Source: a virus
Direction: 5' to 3' (one strand)
Length of the DNA: 20,846 bases
Virus record (IMG/VR): IMGVR_UViG_3300028188_000035
Coordinates: 1-20,846 of that record
A program made the translations under genes and the position numbers. Positions 14,210-20,846 of the stretch are shown here, piece by piece (positions within the stretch are counted from its first letter, which is position 1; each line of letters starts with the position of its first letter). The notes below the pieces were generated by a model. That model saw only the letters and a list, made by a program, of their open reading frames with translations, was not told where the DNA came from and made no database searches.

Positions 14210-15268
14210 TTATTTGACAAAGACATAAATTGGCTCATACTTGTATCCAGCTCCCATAATGCTTGATAGAGTTAATTCTATCGTTTGTTCTTGTTTAAAT
14301 CCCAATTCTTTTGAAATCCTTACTGTTTCTTCTTCAATAAATTTATACTTCGGTGTGTTTGCTATATTGATTAACATATACTTATTGGGTTTTAATCCAT
14401 TGTAGCAATTCTCAATAGTTTTTTGTAAAAATCCATTTACCCATTCATCTGCAGTCGGGTACTTTTTAAAACTTTGAGTTGGTTCATCTGAGTATTTCTC
14501 CGTATCAAAATAAGGTGGTGATGTGAAACACAAGTCCAGAGACTCTTTATCTGGTTCAAATACTTCACTACCTAATTTATGTAATTCTACTGTCTTTGTC
14601 AAGTAATTAAAATCTTTTTTTATCTTTTTCAATCCTTCAAATGCTCTACTGGATGGTTCTGTTCCGATATACTTCTTTCTTGAACTTGCTAAAAATCCAA
14701 TCAACCTTCCACCCCAACCACAACTCATATCCCAAATAACATCACCACCATATTTCTCATAGATTAATTTAGCAGCAGTTGGTCGGAAATTACTTACGGC
14801 TTGTGTTCCGCTATATATCTTCAATGATTGTCTTAGTCTATTTTCATGAAAAATACTTATACCATCACCGTGCTTTAAACACCAAGTCCAACATTTCCGT
14901 ATAACTGATTTAAACTTATCATCATCTAAAAAGGTTTCCATTGGTGTTAATTTAGCATTACCACATTGTATTTCCCAAAAATATGGAAAATAAGTCCAAG
15001 CCAATCTCAATCCATGCATTGTCTGAATAATTTTATTATCTTTGAATATCGTATCTACATCAAACCTTTGAATCTTTCTCATATGTTGATGTTTCTCGTT
15101 TTCATGAATCTGATAATGTGGAAATCCATGTCTACGATAATAATCAAATATAACTTCAATGCCATATTCTATATCCACTACATCTATTGAATTTGTAACG
15201 CTTTCAAACTCCAAATCTCTTTCATCATATCCGAGAAATTCACTTAATACTTGTGGATTATTAATCAT
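14210..15268 (-). CDS. SAM-dependent DNA amino-methyltransferase (SPPY type)
   Basis: A 352-aa protein. The C-terminal half holds a class I methyltransferase fold: motif I WDMSCGWGGRLIGFL (179-193) binds S-adenosylmethionine, and motif IV is TSPPYFD (249-255). SPPY is characteristic of enzymes that methylate exocyclic amino groups, N4 of cytosine or N6 of adenine. The N-terminal 160 residues do not match a domain I recognise and may recognise the target. No restriction enzyme lies nearby, so it probably protects or marks phage DNA. Its start overlaps the helicase stop by 8 bases, with a weak Shine-Dalgarno, so translation is likely coupled. Which base and which sequence it methylates are not visible. 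Confidence 0.82.
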   Translation of the reverse strand: MINNPQVLSEFLGYDERDLEFESVTNSIDVVDIEYGIEVIFDYYRRHGFPHYQIHENEKHQHMRKIQRFDVDTIFKDNKIIQTMHGLRLAWTYFPYFWEIQCGNAKLTPMETFLDDDKFKSVIRKCWTWCLKHGDGISIFHENRLRQSLKIYSGTQAVSNFRPTAAKLIYEKYGGDVIWDMSCGWGGRLIGFLASSRKKYIGTEPSSRAFEGLKKIKKDFNYLTKTVELHKLGSEVFEPDKESLDLCFTSPPYFDTEKYSDEPTQSFKKYPTADEWVNGFLQKTIENCYNGLKPNKYMLINIANTPKYKFIEEETVRISKELGFKQEQTIELTLSSIMGAGYKYEPIYVFVK

Positions 15269-16622
15269 TCATTAAATCATCATAACGAGCAGATAATATA
15301 GCTTTCGTTTGATTATCTCGATTATTAATTTTATGTTGAATACCCTTACCTTGTATTGAACTTGATTCAAAGATTTCAATCTTACCAATGTTAGTATTTA
15401 TCTTTGCTGGATAAGTTAATCCATCAGGACCGAATCGATTCTTAATAACATGAAATCTACCTGTATTTCCTATCTTATCTTCTATCTTACGACTCAATGA
15501 TATAACGAAATCTGCTGTCATGACTTTAGCATAGGATTCAGCAACTTTACTGGCTTCAATGACATCTTCATCCAAAGCACTTCTATTAGCTTGACTTGCT
15601 GTCCATATTGGAATTTGCATCTCACCAGCCAAACCACGTAAGTCCTCATAGATATTACCCAAAGCATGTCTCATCTCAGTATGTTTATTTACATCTTTCA
15701 TAATATCAGCGTAATCAACCAATACCATATCAACCTTTTCTCCAAATGTTGTTACTTTTTTCAAATGAGCAGACAATGTATTTACCGTACAGGCTTTAGT
15801 TGGATAATACTTAATAGTCAAATTACCATCTAGCTTTTCTAATCTCTCCAGTACCTCGTCCTTATGATATTTAAGATTTTGACTCTCTACGCCAGTAAAA
15901 ATACTATCGTATCGTAACCCTACGTATGCTTCATTTAATTCTAATGTATAATGAACTACATTCAGCCCCTTAGATATAGCATAAGCACCCATAGCACTTA
16001 ATACCCAAGATTTACCAATACCAGCCGGAGCAACTACAACTCCCAACTCACCAGCACCCAATCCACCTTGCATTACCTCGTTTATAATATCCCACGGTGT
16101 TGGTGATGTAATTCTTGCTGTTTCTGAATATCTTTCTTCAATATCTTCTAAATAATCATGTCCTAAATTTCTTTCAACGCCAGCTTGCATCGCATTATCT
16201 ATTAAACCTTTTATCTCATCACTATCGCCGTCTCGTTCTAATATTTCAGCTGACCTAATGATAGCATCCTTTAATACTTGTGATTTATGGAAATCTAATG
16301 ACTTATCTTTAATATAATCAAGGTCTGTTGCTTCAATATTTTTAAATACCTCTTTTAATATATCCTTAACGTTAACCTGTAGTAAATCGGAGTCTATTTC
16401 TTGTATTTTAATTTTAAATACATTCATAGTGATAACATCTTTATATTCGTTGTAATATTCTCGTATTTCCTTTATTAACCAACAAAAAGCATCATTACTT
16501 GTATATTTCTCATCTAATATATCTACAATTTGCTCTAAAAATAATTTATCTGAAATCAAGCATACTATAAACTTAATTTGAAAGGAATATCCGTATTCTG
16601 ATATGCTTTTTGTTTTATTCAT
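15261..16622 (-). CDS. 41: replicative DNA helicase, DnaB family (gp41-like)
   Basis: A 453-aa RecA-fold hexameric helicase, close to T4 gp41 (475 aa). The N-terminal 150 residues are helical, as in the DnaB primase-interaction domain. Walker A is APAGIGKS (198-205), the following helix has HYTLELNE, Walker B is MVLVDYADIM (299-308), and the polar motif is TASQANRSA (341-349). Late in the domain, VIKNRFGPDG is the usual arginine-finger region of this family. It unwinds DNA 5'-3' ahead of the polymerase. A strong GGAGG five bases before the ATG sets the start, which overlaps the exonuclease stop by ATGA. The partner primase is not in the window. Confidence 0.92.
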   Translation of the reverse strand: MNKTKSISEYGYSFQIKFIVCLISDKLFLEQIVDILDEKYTSNDAFCWLIKEIREYYNEYKDVITMNVFKIKIQEIDSDLLQVNVKDILKEVFKNIEATDLDYIKDKSLDFHKSQVLKDAIIRSAEILERDGDSDEIKGLIDNAMQAGVERNLGHDYLEDIEERYSETARITSPTPWDIINEVMQGGLGAGELGVVVAPAGIGKSWVLSAMGAYAISKGLNVVHYTLELNEAYVGLRYDSIFTGVESQNLKYHKDEVLERLEKLDGNLTIKYYPTKACTVNTLSAHLKKVTTFGEKVDMVLVDYADIMKDVNKHTEMRHALGNIYEDLRGLAGEMQIPIWTASQANRSALDEDVIEASKVAESYAKVMTADFVISLSRKIEDKIGNTGRFHVIKNRFGPDGLTYPAKINTNIGKIEIFESSSIQGKGIQHKINNRDNQTKAILSARYDDLMND

Positions 16623-17677
16623 TTATTCCTCCAATAATGATCTAAAATGTTAAATTCCGTTAACCAATTATCAAAATTTGGGATATGTCCTTGTAATTTA
16701 TCCTTTACGAACAGAGTTTGTAGTTGATACTTAACTAACTTAGGTGCTAAGGAGTTAACTGCATCAACAATCTTCAATTTCGTTTGATTTTTAATGTCTG
16801 GATCATGTAGTTGCATTAAAATAAAATTTCTTTTTATAATAAATTCATTTTTAACCAACATCTCTGAAACTCTCGTTGTTTTTTTATTCGCCGAAACCAA
16901 TAACTCCTTAGCATCAAAATGCTCATCCTCGGTTAGTGTTGGAAACTCTTTTACTAATGTCTTTACTCCAATTCCCCTTACGCCAGGTATACCATCAGAT
17001 TTATCCCCATCTACTATTCTACAGGTTAAGACATTTTGTGGATAAACTCCAAACTCTTTTCTTATTAAGTCTCTATCGTAGGTTACTTTCTTAGTAGGTG
17101 AGTATAATTGAATTTTATCATTAACTAACTGATAAAAGTCTTTGTCGGATGACATAATTGTGCATTTCGACTCTTTTAATGTCGATGTACATATGTAACT
17201 TATAACATCGTCAGCTTCGAGATTATCTAATGCCAATAAAGTCAAAGGTAAGTGTTCTAAATACTCAACTAACCTACCTAATTGTCTTTTTATTGATTCG
17301 GATTCATCTTGCGGTGTGGTTGCCCAATCGACATTTCTATTTAATCGACTTCGTACTTTCCTACCAGCCTTATATTCAGGAAATACTTTTTGGCGTGGTT
17401 TGGATGAGTTTTTACCATCAAAAACAATAATACAACGAGTAGGCTTAAACTTATTAATCGTATATCGTATAGATTTTAAAAACCCAGTCAAACCACCCAC
17501 GTGATTACCATCTTCATTCAAAGATGGGTTAACGCTAAATGCCCTTATGAAAGTATTGAAACCATCTACAACTAAAACGTGATCATTTAGTTTTTTTGTT
17601 GTAGGATTGGTTTCAATATCATCTTCGTAGTCATAAAATCGCTTAGTTAATAAAGTTTTATCATAACTATTACTCAT
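16619..17677 (-). CDS. rnh: 5'-3' exonuclease / flap endonuclease, RNase H (rnh)-like
   Basis: A 352-aa nuclease of the FEN/PIN-like family that removes RNA primers and 5' flaps. Metal-binding residues are visible in order: VVDGFN (Asp38), IVFDG (Asp87), NLEADDVI (E154, D156, D157), SSDKDFYQL (D178, D180) and VDGDKSDGIPGVRGIG (from 223), the last being the helix-hairpin-helix region. I use the ATG at 17675-17677, which gives an 8-base overlap with the recombinase gene. The frame is open to an ATG at 17707, which would add ten residues and a 38-base overlap; neither start has a strong Shine-Dalgarno. T4 RNase H is 305 aa. All acidic residues are kept, so it should be active. Confidence 0.9.
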   Translation of the reverse strand: MSNSYDKTLLTKRFYDYEDDIETNPTTKKLNDHVLVVDGFNTFIRAFSVNPSLNEDGNHVGGLTGFLKSIRYTINKFKPTRCIIVFDGKNSSKPRQKVFPEYKAGRKVRSRLNRNVDWATTPQDESESIKRQLGRLVEYLEHLPLTLLALDNLEADDVISYICTSTLKESKCTIMSSDKDFYQLVNDKIQLYSPTKKVTYDRDLIRKEFGVYPQNVLTCRIVDGDKSDGIPGVRGIGVKTLVKEFPTLTEDEHFDAKELLVSANKKTTRVSEMLVKNEFIIKRNFILMQLHDPDIKNQTKLKIVDAVNSLAPKLVKYQLQTLFVKDKLQGHIPNFDNWLTEFNILDHYWRNK

Positions 17678-18767
17678 TCGCAAACTCATCTTCAGTAGTG
17701 ACATCATCTATGCCCAATTGACCAGAATCATACTTTAAAATTATCTTTTTACAGATAGAATCATAAATATATTCCTGAGTATCTACGTCTGAGAGTAAAG
17801 CGCCAAAGTCTTTTGATTGAAACTTATGTTCTTTATTATTTTGGTCAACTAAAGTATACCAAGCACCAGCTTGTTTAACTAAGTTGTGGTCTTTCATTAC
17901 ACTTAACCAACTAGCAAAATCATCAATACCTTTATCAAAGAAAAGTGGGAATTCAGCACTCCGTAATGGAGGACCTAATCTATTCTTAATGACTTGAGCT
18001 TTGATTTTAATACCAACAGTATTCTTTTTTGTATCTTTGATTTGTCCCATATTCTTTAATCGAATACGAGTAGAAGCGTGGAAAGGTAAAGCCTTACCAC
18101 CACTTGTAGTCCAAGGATCACCGAACATTACTCCGAGTTTTTGACGTAATTGGTTCGTAAAGATTAAACATACTTTTTGACGAGCAATAAGTTGTGTAAT
18201 CTTTCTCATAGCCTTTGATAAGACTATGGCTTTTGATGTAGCCCAACCATCTTTATCAAAGTCAGCATCCATCTCTACTTTTGTAGAAGCAGCAGCTAAA
18301 CTATCGACTAATATGGTGACTAATTTATCTTTATCGGATTCGCGAATCTTCGTGATAATCGTTTCAATCGTATCAAATATGTCTTCAACTGTTTCCAGAT
18401 GAACGTATAGCATATTATCAGTATCTACTCCAATTGCCTGTAAGAATTCAGCTGAAACAGCAGACTCAGTATCTATATAGACAGCAAGACCACCTTTCTT
18501 TTGAGTGGAGGCAAGAGCGTGAGCTCCAATTAAAGATTTACCACTACCTTCAAGTCCATTTATTTCTGCTATTCGACCAGCAGCAAATCCACCGTTAGGT
18601 TTATTTGATATTGCTAAATCTAATAACGTAGAACCCGTAGAAACCCAATCCGTAACATCAGTTGGAGTTTCTTGTTTTCCATCAAGAAAATAAGCTACTT
18701 GATGAGATTTGAATTGTTTGTTAAGTTCGCTAGCTAATACTTCAGCTAGCTCATCTCTGTTTGACAT
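17670..18767 (-). CDS. uvsX: RecA/UvsX-type recombinase
   Basis: A 365-aa strand-exchange ATPase. Walker A is GLEGSGKS (71-78), catalytic Glu101 lies in YIDTESAVS, Walker B is TILVDS (151-156), and the DNA-binding L2 region is NQLRQKLGVMFGDPWTTSGG (205-224). The last block is closer to bacterial RecA than to T4 UvsX, while size and phage setting are those of UvsX. The C-terminus is acidic (DDVTTEDEFANE), as in RecA proteins, which tempers DNA binding. It acts in recombination-dependent replication together with the gp32-like protein just upstream. AGGAG six bases before the ATG sets the start. A GC-rich hairpin lies in the 63 bases between the two genes. Confidence 0.92.
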   Translation of the reverse strand: MSNRDELAEVLASELNKQFKSHQVAYFLDGKQETPTDVTDWVSTGSTLLDLAISNKPNGGFAAGRIAEINGLEGSGKSLIGAHALASTQKKGGLAVYIDTESAVSAEFLQAIGVDTDNMLYVHLETVEDIFDTIETIITKIRESDKDKLVTILVDSLAAASTKVEMDADFDKDGWATSKAIVLSKAMRKITQLIARQKVCLIFTNQLRQKLGVMFGDPWTTSGGKALPFHASTRIRLKNMGQIKDTKKNTVGIKIKAQVIKNRLGPPLRSAEFPLFFDKGIDDFASWLSVMKDHNLVKQAGAWYTLVDQNNKEHKFQSKDFGALLSDVDTQEYIYDSICKKIILKYDSGQLGIDDVTTEDEFANE

Positions 18768-18785
18768 ATGTTTCTCCTATTAAAC

Positions 18786-18818
18786 GATGGGGCGGAGAAA
18801 GGAGTAAACCACCCCACC
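18786..18818 (-). promoter_or_regulatory. GC-rich hairpin between gp32-like and recombinase genes
   Basis: On the minus strand GGTGGGGTGG pairs with CCGCCCCATC (10 bp, two G-U pairs) across a 13-base loop. It is followed only by CGTTTAAT, so it is a poor intrinsic terminator. It may partly stop transcription or protect the 3' end of the gp32 message, giving more SSB than recombinase. A palindrome, CCCGCGGG, sits just after the gp32-like stop. Such GC density is exceptional in this window. Confidence 0.6.
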
Positions 18819-18830
18819 GAGCCCGCGGGA

Positions 18831-19574
18831 TTATGAATTAAATAATTTATCAAAGTCATCTTCTACTGTAGAAGATGCATTGGTAGTAACCATTTCGGGT
18901 TCTGGCGTACCAGAACTGTCATCATTATCCGTTGGATTTAAGAAACTTGAGAGGTGTTCTTTCAACTCATCAAAGGTTGGTTCTTTATATAACTCACCAA
19001 TGTTGGGTTGACCATTTAACAGTTTTTCTAATTGATCAGAATCATCAGATAACGTAGTTTGATTTGGTTTTACTCTGATAGTAGTTTTACCATACTGATT
19101 TCCAGCTTCAGCAGGCGTTTGTCGTTCAACAACAATGTCACGACCAACTGTAGCATCAGAAATATCACCATAATCAGGATCTGCGATTATACCCAAAAGT
19201 TCTTGATAAACTGTTTTACCAAAACCCCAGAATTTAACTCCTTCTGATTCTTCACCACGAACTATAACGGGAACAAATGTTCTCATTTTAGGTTCAATTC
19301 GTTTTCCTTGAATCCATTCATCTTTATTGCCAGACGATTTAAGTTTGTCAGCAAATTGTTGAACTGGATCAGGTCTACCAAATGATAGTGGTGATAGGAC
19401 AGTTTTGTTAGGAACTAAACTGTAATGAAAAAACAACTCACTAAAAGGATTGTTCTTATCGTGTGTATAAGGTACAATTCTTACTTGTGATTTTCCTGGT
19501 TGTGGTTTCCAAAACGAGTTTGAGGTTGTGTTTTGTAACTGATTAAGACGGCTTTTTATAGCATCAATATCCAT
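18831..19574 (-). CDS. 32: single-stranded DNA-binding protein, gp32-like
   Basis: A 247-aa protein with the gp32 OB-fold pattern: WKPQPGKSQVRIVPY (22-36), NPFSELFFHYS (41-51), LSPLSFGRPDP, RTFVPVIVRGEESEGVKFWG and DPDYGDISDATVGRDIVV. The C-terminal 40 residues are low-complexity and acidic, ending VEDDFDKLFNS. This is the usual tail through which gp32 contacts other replication proteins. T4 gp32 (301 aa) carries a structural zinc finger; this protein has no cysteine at all, so it lacks that finger. It coats single-stranded DNA and supports the recombinase, polymerase and helicase. GGAG seven bases before the ATG and a promoter at 19657-19685 suggest strong expression. Confidence 0.88.
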   Translation of the reverse strand: MDIDAIKSRLNQLQNTTSNSFWKPQPGKSQVRIVPYTHDKNNPFSELFFHYSLVPNKTVLSPLSFGRPDPVQQFADKLKSSGNKDEWIQGKRIEPKMRTFVPVIVRGEESEGVKFWGFGKTVYQELLGIIADPDYGDISDATVGRDIVVERQTPAEAGNQYGKTTIRVKPNQTTLSDDSDQLEKLLNGQPNIGELYKEPTFDELKEHLSSFLNPTDNDDSSGTPEPEMVTTNASSTVEDDFDKLFNS

Positions 19575-19656
19575 TTTTATTCTCCATAGTTATGTTTAGT
19601 GTTATTGTTATTAATAAATATTTAATTAAAAACATTTAAGTATAACGTATTCATAT

Positions 19657-19685
19657 AATATACGAATTTTTTTGTTAAAATACAA
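19657..19685 (-). promoter_or_regulatory. sigma70-type promoter for the gp32/recombinase operon
   Basis: Minus-strand TTGTAT (19680-19685), a 17-base spacer with seven A's, and TATATT (19657-19662). The 18-base block AAAAAAATTCGTATATTA (19656-19673) is identical to the one at 6290-6307. The -35 lies three bases past the stop codon of the thioredoxin-like gene. The predicted leader is about 75 bases long and otherwise AT-rich and featureless. Confidence 0.7.
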
Positions 19686-19688
19686 GCT

Positions 19689-20300
19689 TTATTTTAGTCT
19701 TTTTAACTTTTTTATTTGTAGCTTTAGGATTTTCAATTCCTTATTCATCATCTCACATTCTTCACGATAATTTTGTGGTTCGTGTGATTGTTCTTCTAAT
19801 TTACTTAATCTATCTTCAATAGTCAAGGGTTTTGTTCGATATGCCATAAATTGCGTATAAACCATATCAATCATTCTTTCTTGTGATATGACATTACTTG
19901 GTAAATCTTTTTGGTTTTCTCCATACCATAATATAACACTTTTTTTCCAATTATCAAAGTCTTTTTTTGAAGAATTTTGAATATCAAATGTAGGAATGGG
20001 TTTTAGTGGTTTTCTTTCTTTCAAGGGGTTGGCTTTTAAAAATTGTTCTACATTTCGTTTATCCTGATAACCTAGTAGAAAAGTTCCTATGTTTGAATTA
20101 TATAACATTGGAGTTATTGCTCTTAATTTATTACTCGTAAGGATAGTATCGTAAATAACTCTTGATTTTTTATCATCAACATTTAGAATTTGAATTTTTT
20201 GTTCATCATTCAAAGTCTTGTTGATGTGTTCTATTGATGGTTGCATTCTTGTACACCAAGCACAACCACTTCTGGTAAAATAATATATAGGTGATGCCAT
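19689..20300 (-). CDS. thioredoxin/glutaredoxin-fold protein with C-terminal coiled coil
   Basis: A 203-aa protein. Residues 1-90 form a thioredoxin-like domain: YYFTRSGCAWCTRMQP holds the redox pair Cys13/Cys16 (CAWC), and AITPMLYN holds the cis-proline expected opposite it. After about residue 95 there is no known domain, and residues 160-203 form a charged coiled coil (ending ELKILKLQIKKLKRLK). The domain could reduce the class II ribonucleotide reductase, as phage NrdC/thioredoxins do for their reductases, but the long tail is unusual and suggests tethering to a partner. It directly abuts the 131-aa gene upstream (stop TAA, then ATG) and is followed by the gp32 promoter. No Shine-Dalgarno is seen; coupling is likely. 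Confidence 0.78.
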   Translation of the reverse strand: MASPIYYFTRSGCAWCTRMQPSIEHINKTLNDEQKIQILNVDDKKSRVIYDTILTSNKLRAITPMLYNSNIGTFLLGYQDKRNVEQFLKANPLKERKPLKPIPTFDIQNSSKKDFDNWKKSVILWYGENQKDLPSNVISQERMIDMVYTQFMAYRTKPLTIEDRLSKLEEQSHEPQNYREECEMMNKELKILKLQIKKLKRLK

Positions 20301-20696
20301 TTATAAGTCTATAATCTTTAATATCCGTGTAGGTATTCTTTGTAAGCCTTCTTTGTTAGAAATCAGTATCATGTTTTTGTATAAATCCCATGGCACTTGA
20401 TAACTCGTATCCAATACGCCATTATTAATTAGTTTGATTAATTCATTTAATGCATTAATCGTATAAAGTGTATTGGTTATTTTCTTTCTATGTAGTGAAA
20501 TAGTATTCTGAACTAAATTAAAGTCAATGTCATCTTCTTGATTTACATTATAAGTACAGATTAATTCTTTTGGTTTATCTTCGTTTTGTAATACATAAAT
20601 CTTATCAAATACGATTTTAAAATTCTTTGTTATGTCAATAATTGATTGGTCAAGATTAAATTGAGTCGTGAATGTACAGAGTAGTTGCGTTTTCAT
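20301..20696 (-). CDS. 131-aa conserved-type phage protein, function unknown
   Basis: A soluble protein with a strand-rich N-terminus (MKTQLLCTFTTQFNL; KIVFDKIYVLQN; ELICTYNV) and a C-terminal block HRKKITNTLYTINALNELIK, then SYQVPWDLYKNMILI and RIPTRILKIIDL. The TLYTINALN-x-LI and final TRILKI blocks look like a small conserved family of marine T4-like phages as I remember it, without known function. It starts two bases after the stop of the Lys/Trp-rich gene and ends exactly where the thioredoxin-like gene starts, so all three are co-translated. No Shine-Dalgarno lies before its ATG. No catalytic motif is visible. Confidence 0.65.
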   Translation of the reverse strand: MKTQLLCTFTTQFNLDQSIIDITKNFKIVFDKIYVLQNEDKPKELICTYNVNQEDDIDFNLVQNTISLHRKKITNTLYTINALNELIKLINNGVLDTSYQVPWDLYKNMILISNKEGLQRIPTRILKIIDL

Positions 20697-20698
20697 AA

Positions 20699-20846
20699 TT
20701 AATTATTTTTTTGTAGTAAAGATTGCCAGCCTCTCCACTTGTTTAGACGCCATTCATCATATTCCTTCTTTAATCTAGCATATTCTTCAGGATTATCTGG
20801 TTTTTTTGCTTTACCCTTACCAGCAGCTTTTTTCATATCTTCTTTA
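20699..20846 (-). CDS. small Lys/Trp-rich protein, possibly cut at its 5' end
   Basis: The frame is open from the right edge to a TAA at 20699-20701. If it starts at the ATG at 20834-20836 it is 45 aa: a basic Ala/Gly/Lys stretch (MKKAAGKGKAKKPDNPEEYA), then a helix with ARLKKEYDEWRLNKWRGW. The upstream codons remain open (KED), so it could equally be the C-terminal tail of a larger protein outside the window. The basic tail and Trp-rich helix suggest nucleic-acid or protein binding, but I do not recognise it. Its stop lies two bases before the start of the 131-aa gene. Confidence 0.5.
   Translation of the reverse strand, partial: KEDMKKAAGKGKAKKPDNPEEYARLKKEYDEWRLNKWRGWQSLLQKNN

Overview
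The window looks like part of the genome of a marine, T4-like (tailed, myovirus-type) phage. Every gene I can support is on the minus strand. Genes are packed with stop/start overlaps of 1 to 14 bases, and base composition is AT-rich: hand-counted 60-base samples of phage genes give about 22 to 35 % GC. The products are a nearly complete T4-style replication set: ssDNA-binding protein (gp32 type), RecA/UvsX recombinase, 5'-3' flap exonuclease (RNase H type), DnaB-family helicase (gp41 type), family B DNA polymerase (gp43 type), sliding clamp (gp45 type) and both clamp-loader subunits (gp44 and gp62 types). I see no primase, tRNA gene or CRISPR array.

Layout in the direction of transcription (right to left): (a) 20846-19689, a truncated Lys/Trp-rich gene, a 131-aa unknown and a thioredoxin-fold protein with a coiled-coil tail; (b) promoter at 19657-19685, then gp32-like, a GC-rich hairpin, RecA/UvsX, exonuclease, helicase, an SPPY-type DNA methyltransferase, two very small genes (one with a zinc-finger fragment like those of homing endonucleases) and a monomeric class II (B12-dependent) ribonucleotide reductase; (c) an intact 912-aa TonB-dependent outer-membrane receptor at 8959-11697, preceded by a possible RNA pseudoknot and followed by a strong terminator; (d) a promoter interleaved with a second hairpin, then the DNA polymerase, which appears to start at ATT; (e) promoter at 6291-6319, then clamp, clamp loader, zinc-ribbon protein, gp62, a small membrane protein, an Nmad1-type protein, ClpP-like protease, an Fe-S PD-(D/E)XK nuclease, a SLOG-fold protein, two small proteins and a truncated GT4 glycosyltransferase.

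The most unusual item is the TonB-dependent receptor. It is a full-length cellular-type gene with signal peptide, carboxypeptidase-D-like domain, plug and barrel. It is richer in GC (about 42 % in samples) than the phage genes, and it sits between the nucleotide reductase and the polymerase. Its N-terminal layout is typical of the Bacteroidota/FCB group, including Marinimicrobia, so a host in that group is a reasonable guess. It lies directly downstream of a cobalamin-dependent reductase, so a role in uptake of B12 or another nutrient is an attractive but unproven idea. The short leader between the two genes can fold as an H-type pseudoknot, and one strand of it can instead pair with the receptor's ribosome binding site. 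That is the layout of a translational riboswitch.

The genes fit one job: making and repairing phage DNA (polymerase holoenzyme, helicase, SSB, recombinase, nucleases), supplying dNTPs (class II reductase, possibly with the thioredoxin-like protein) and modifying DNA or its nucleotides (methyltransferase, Nmad1, and perhaps the SLOG and glycosyltransferase proteins).
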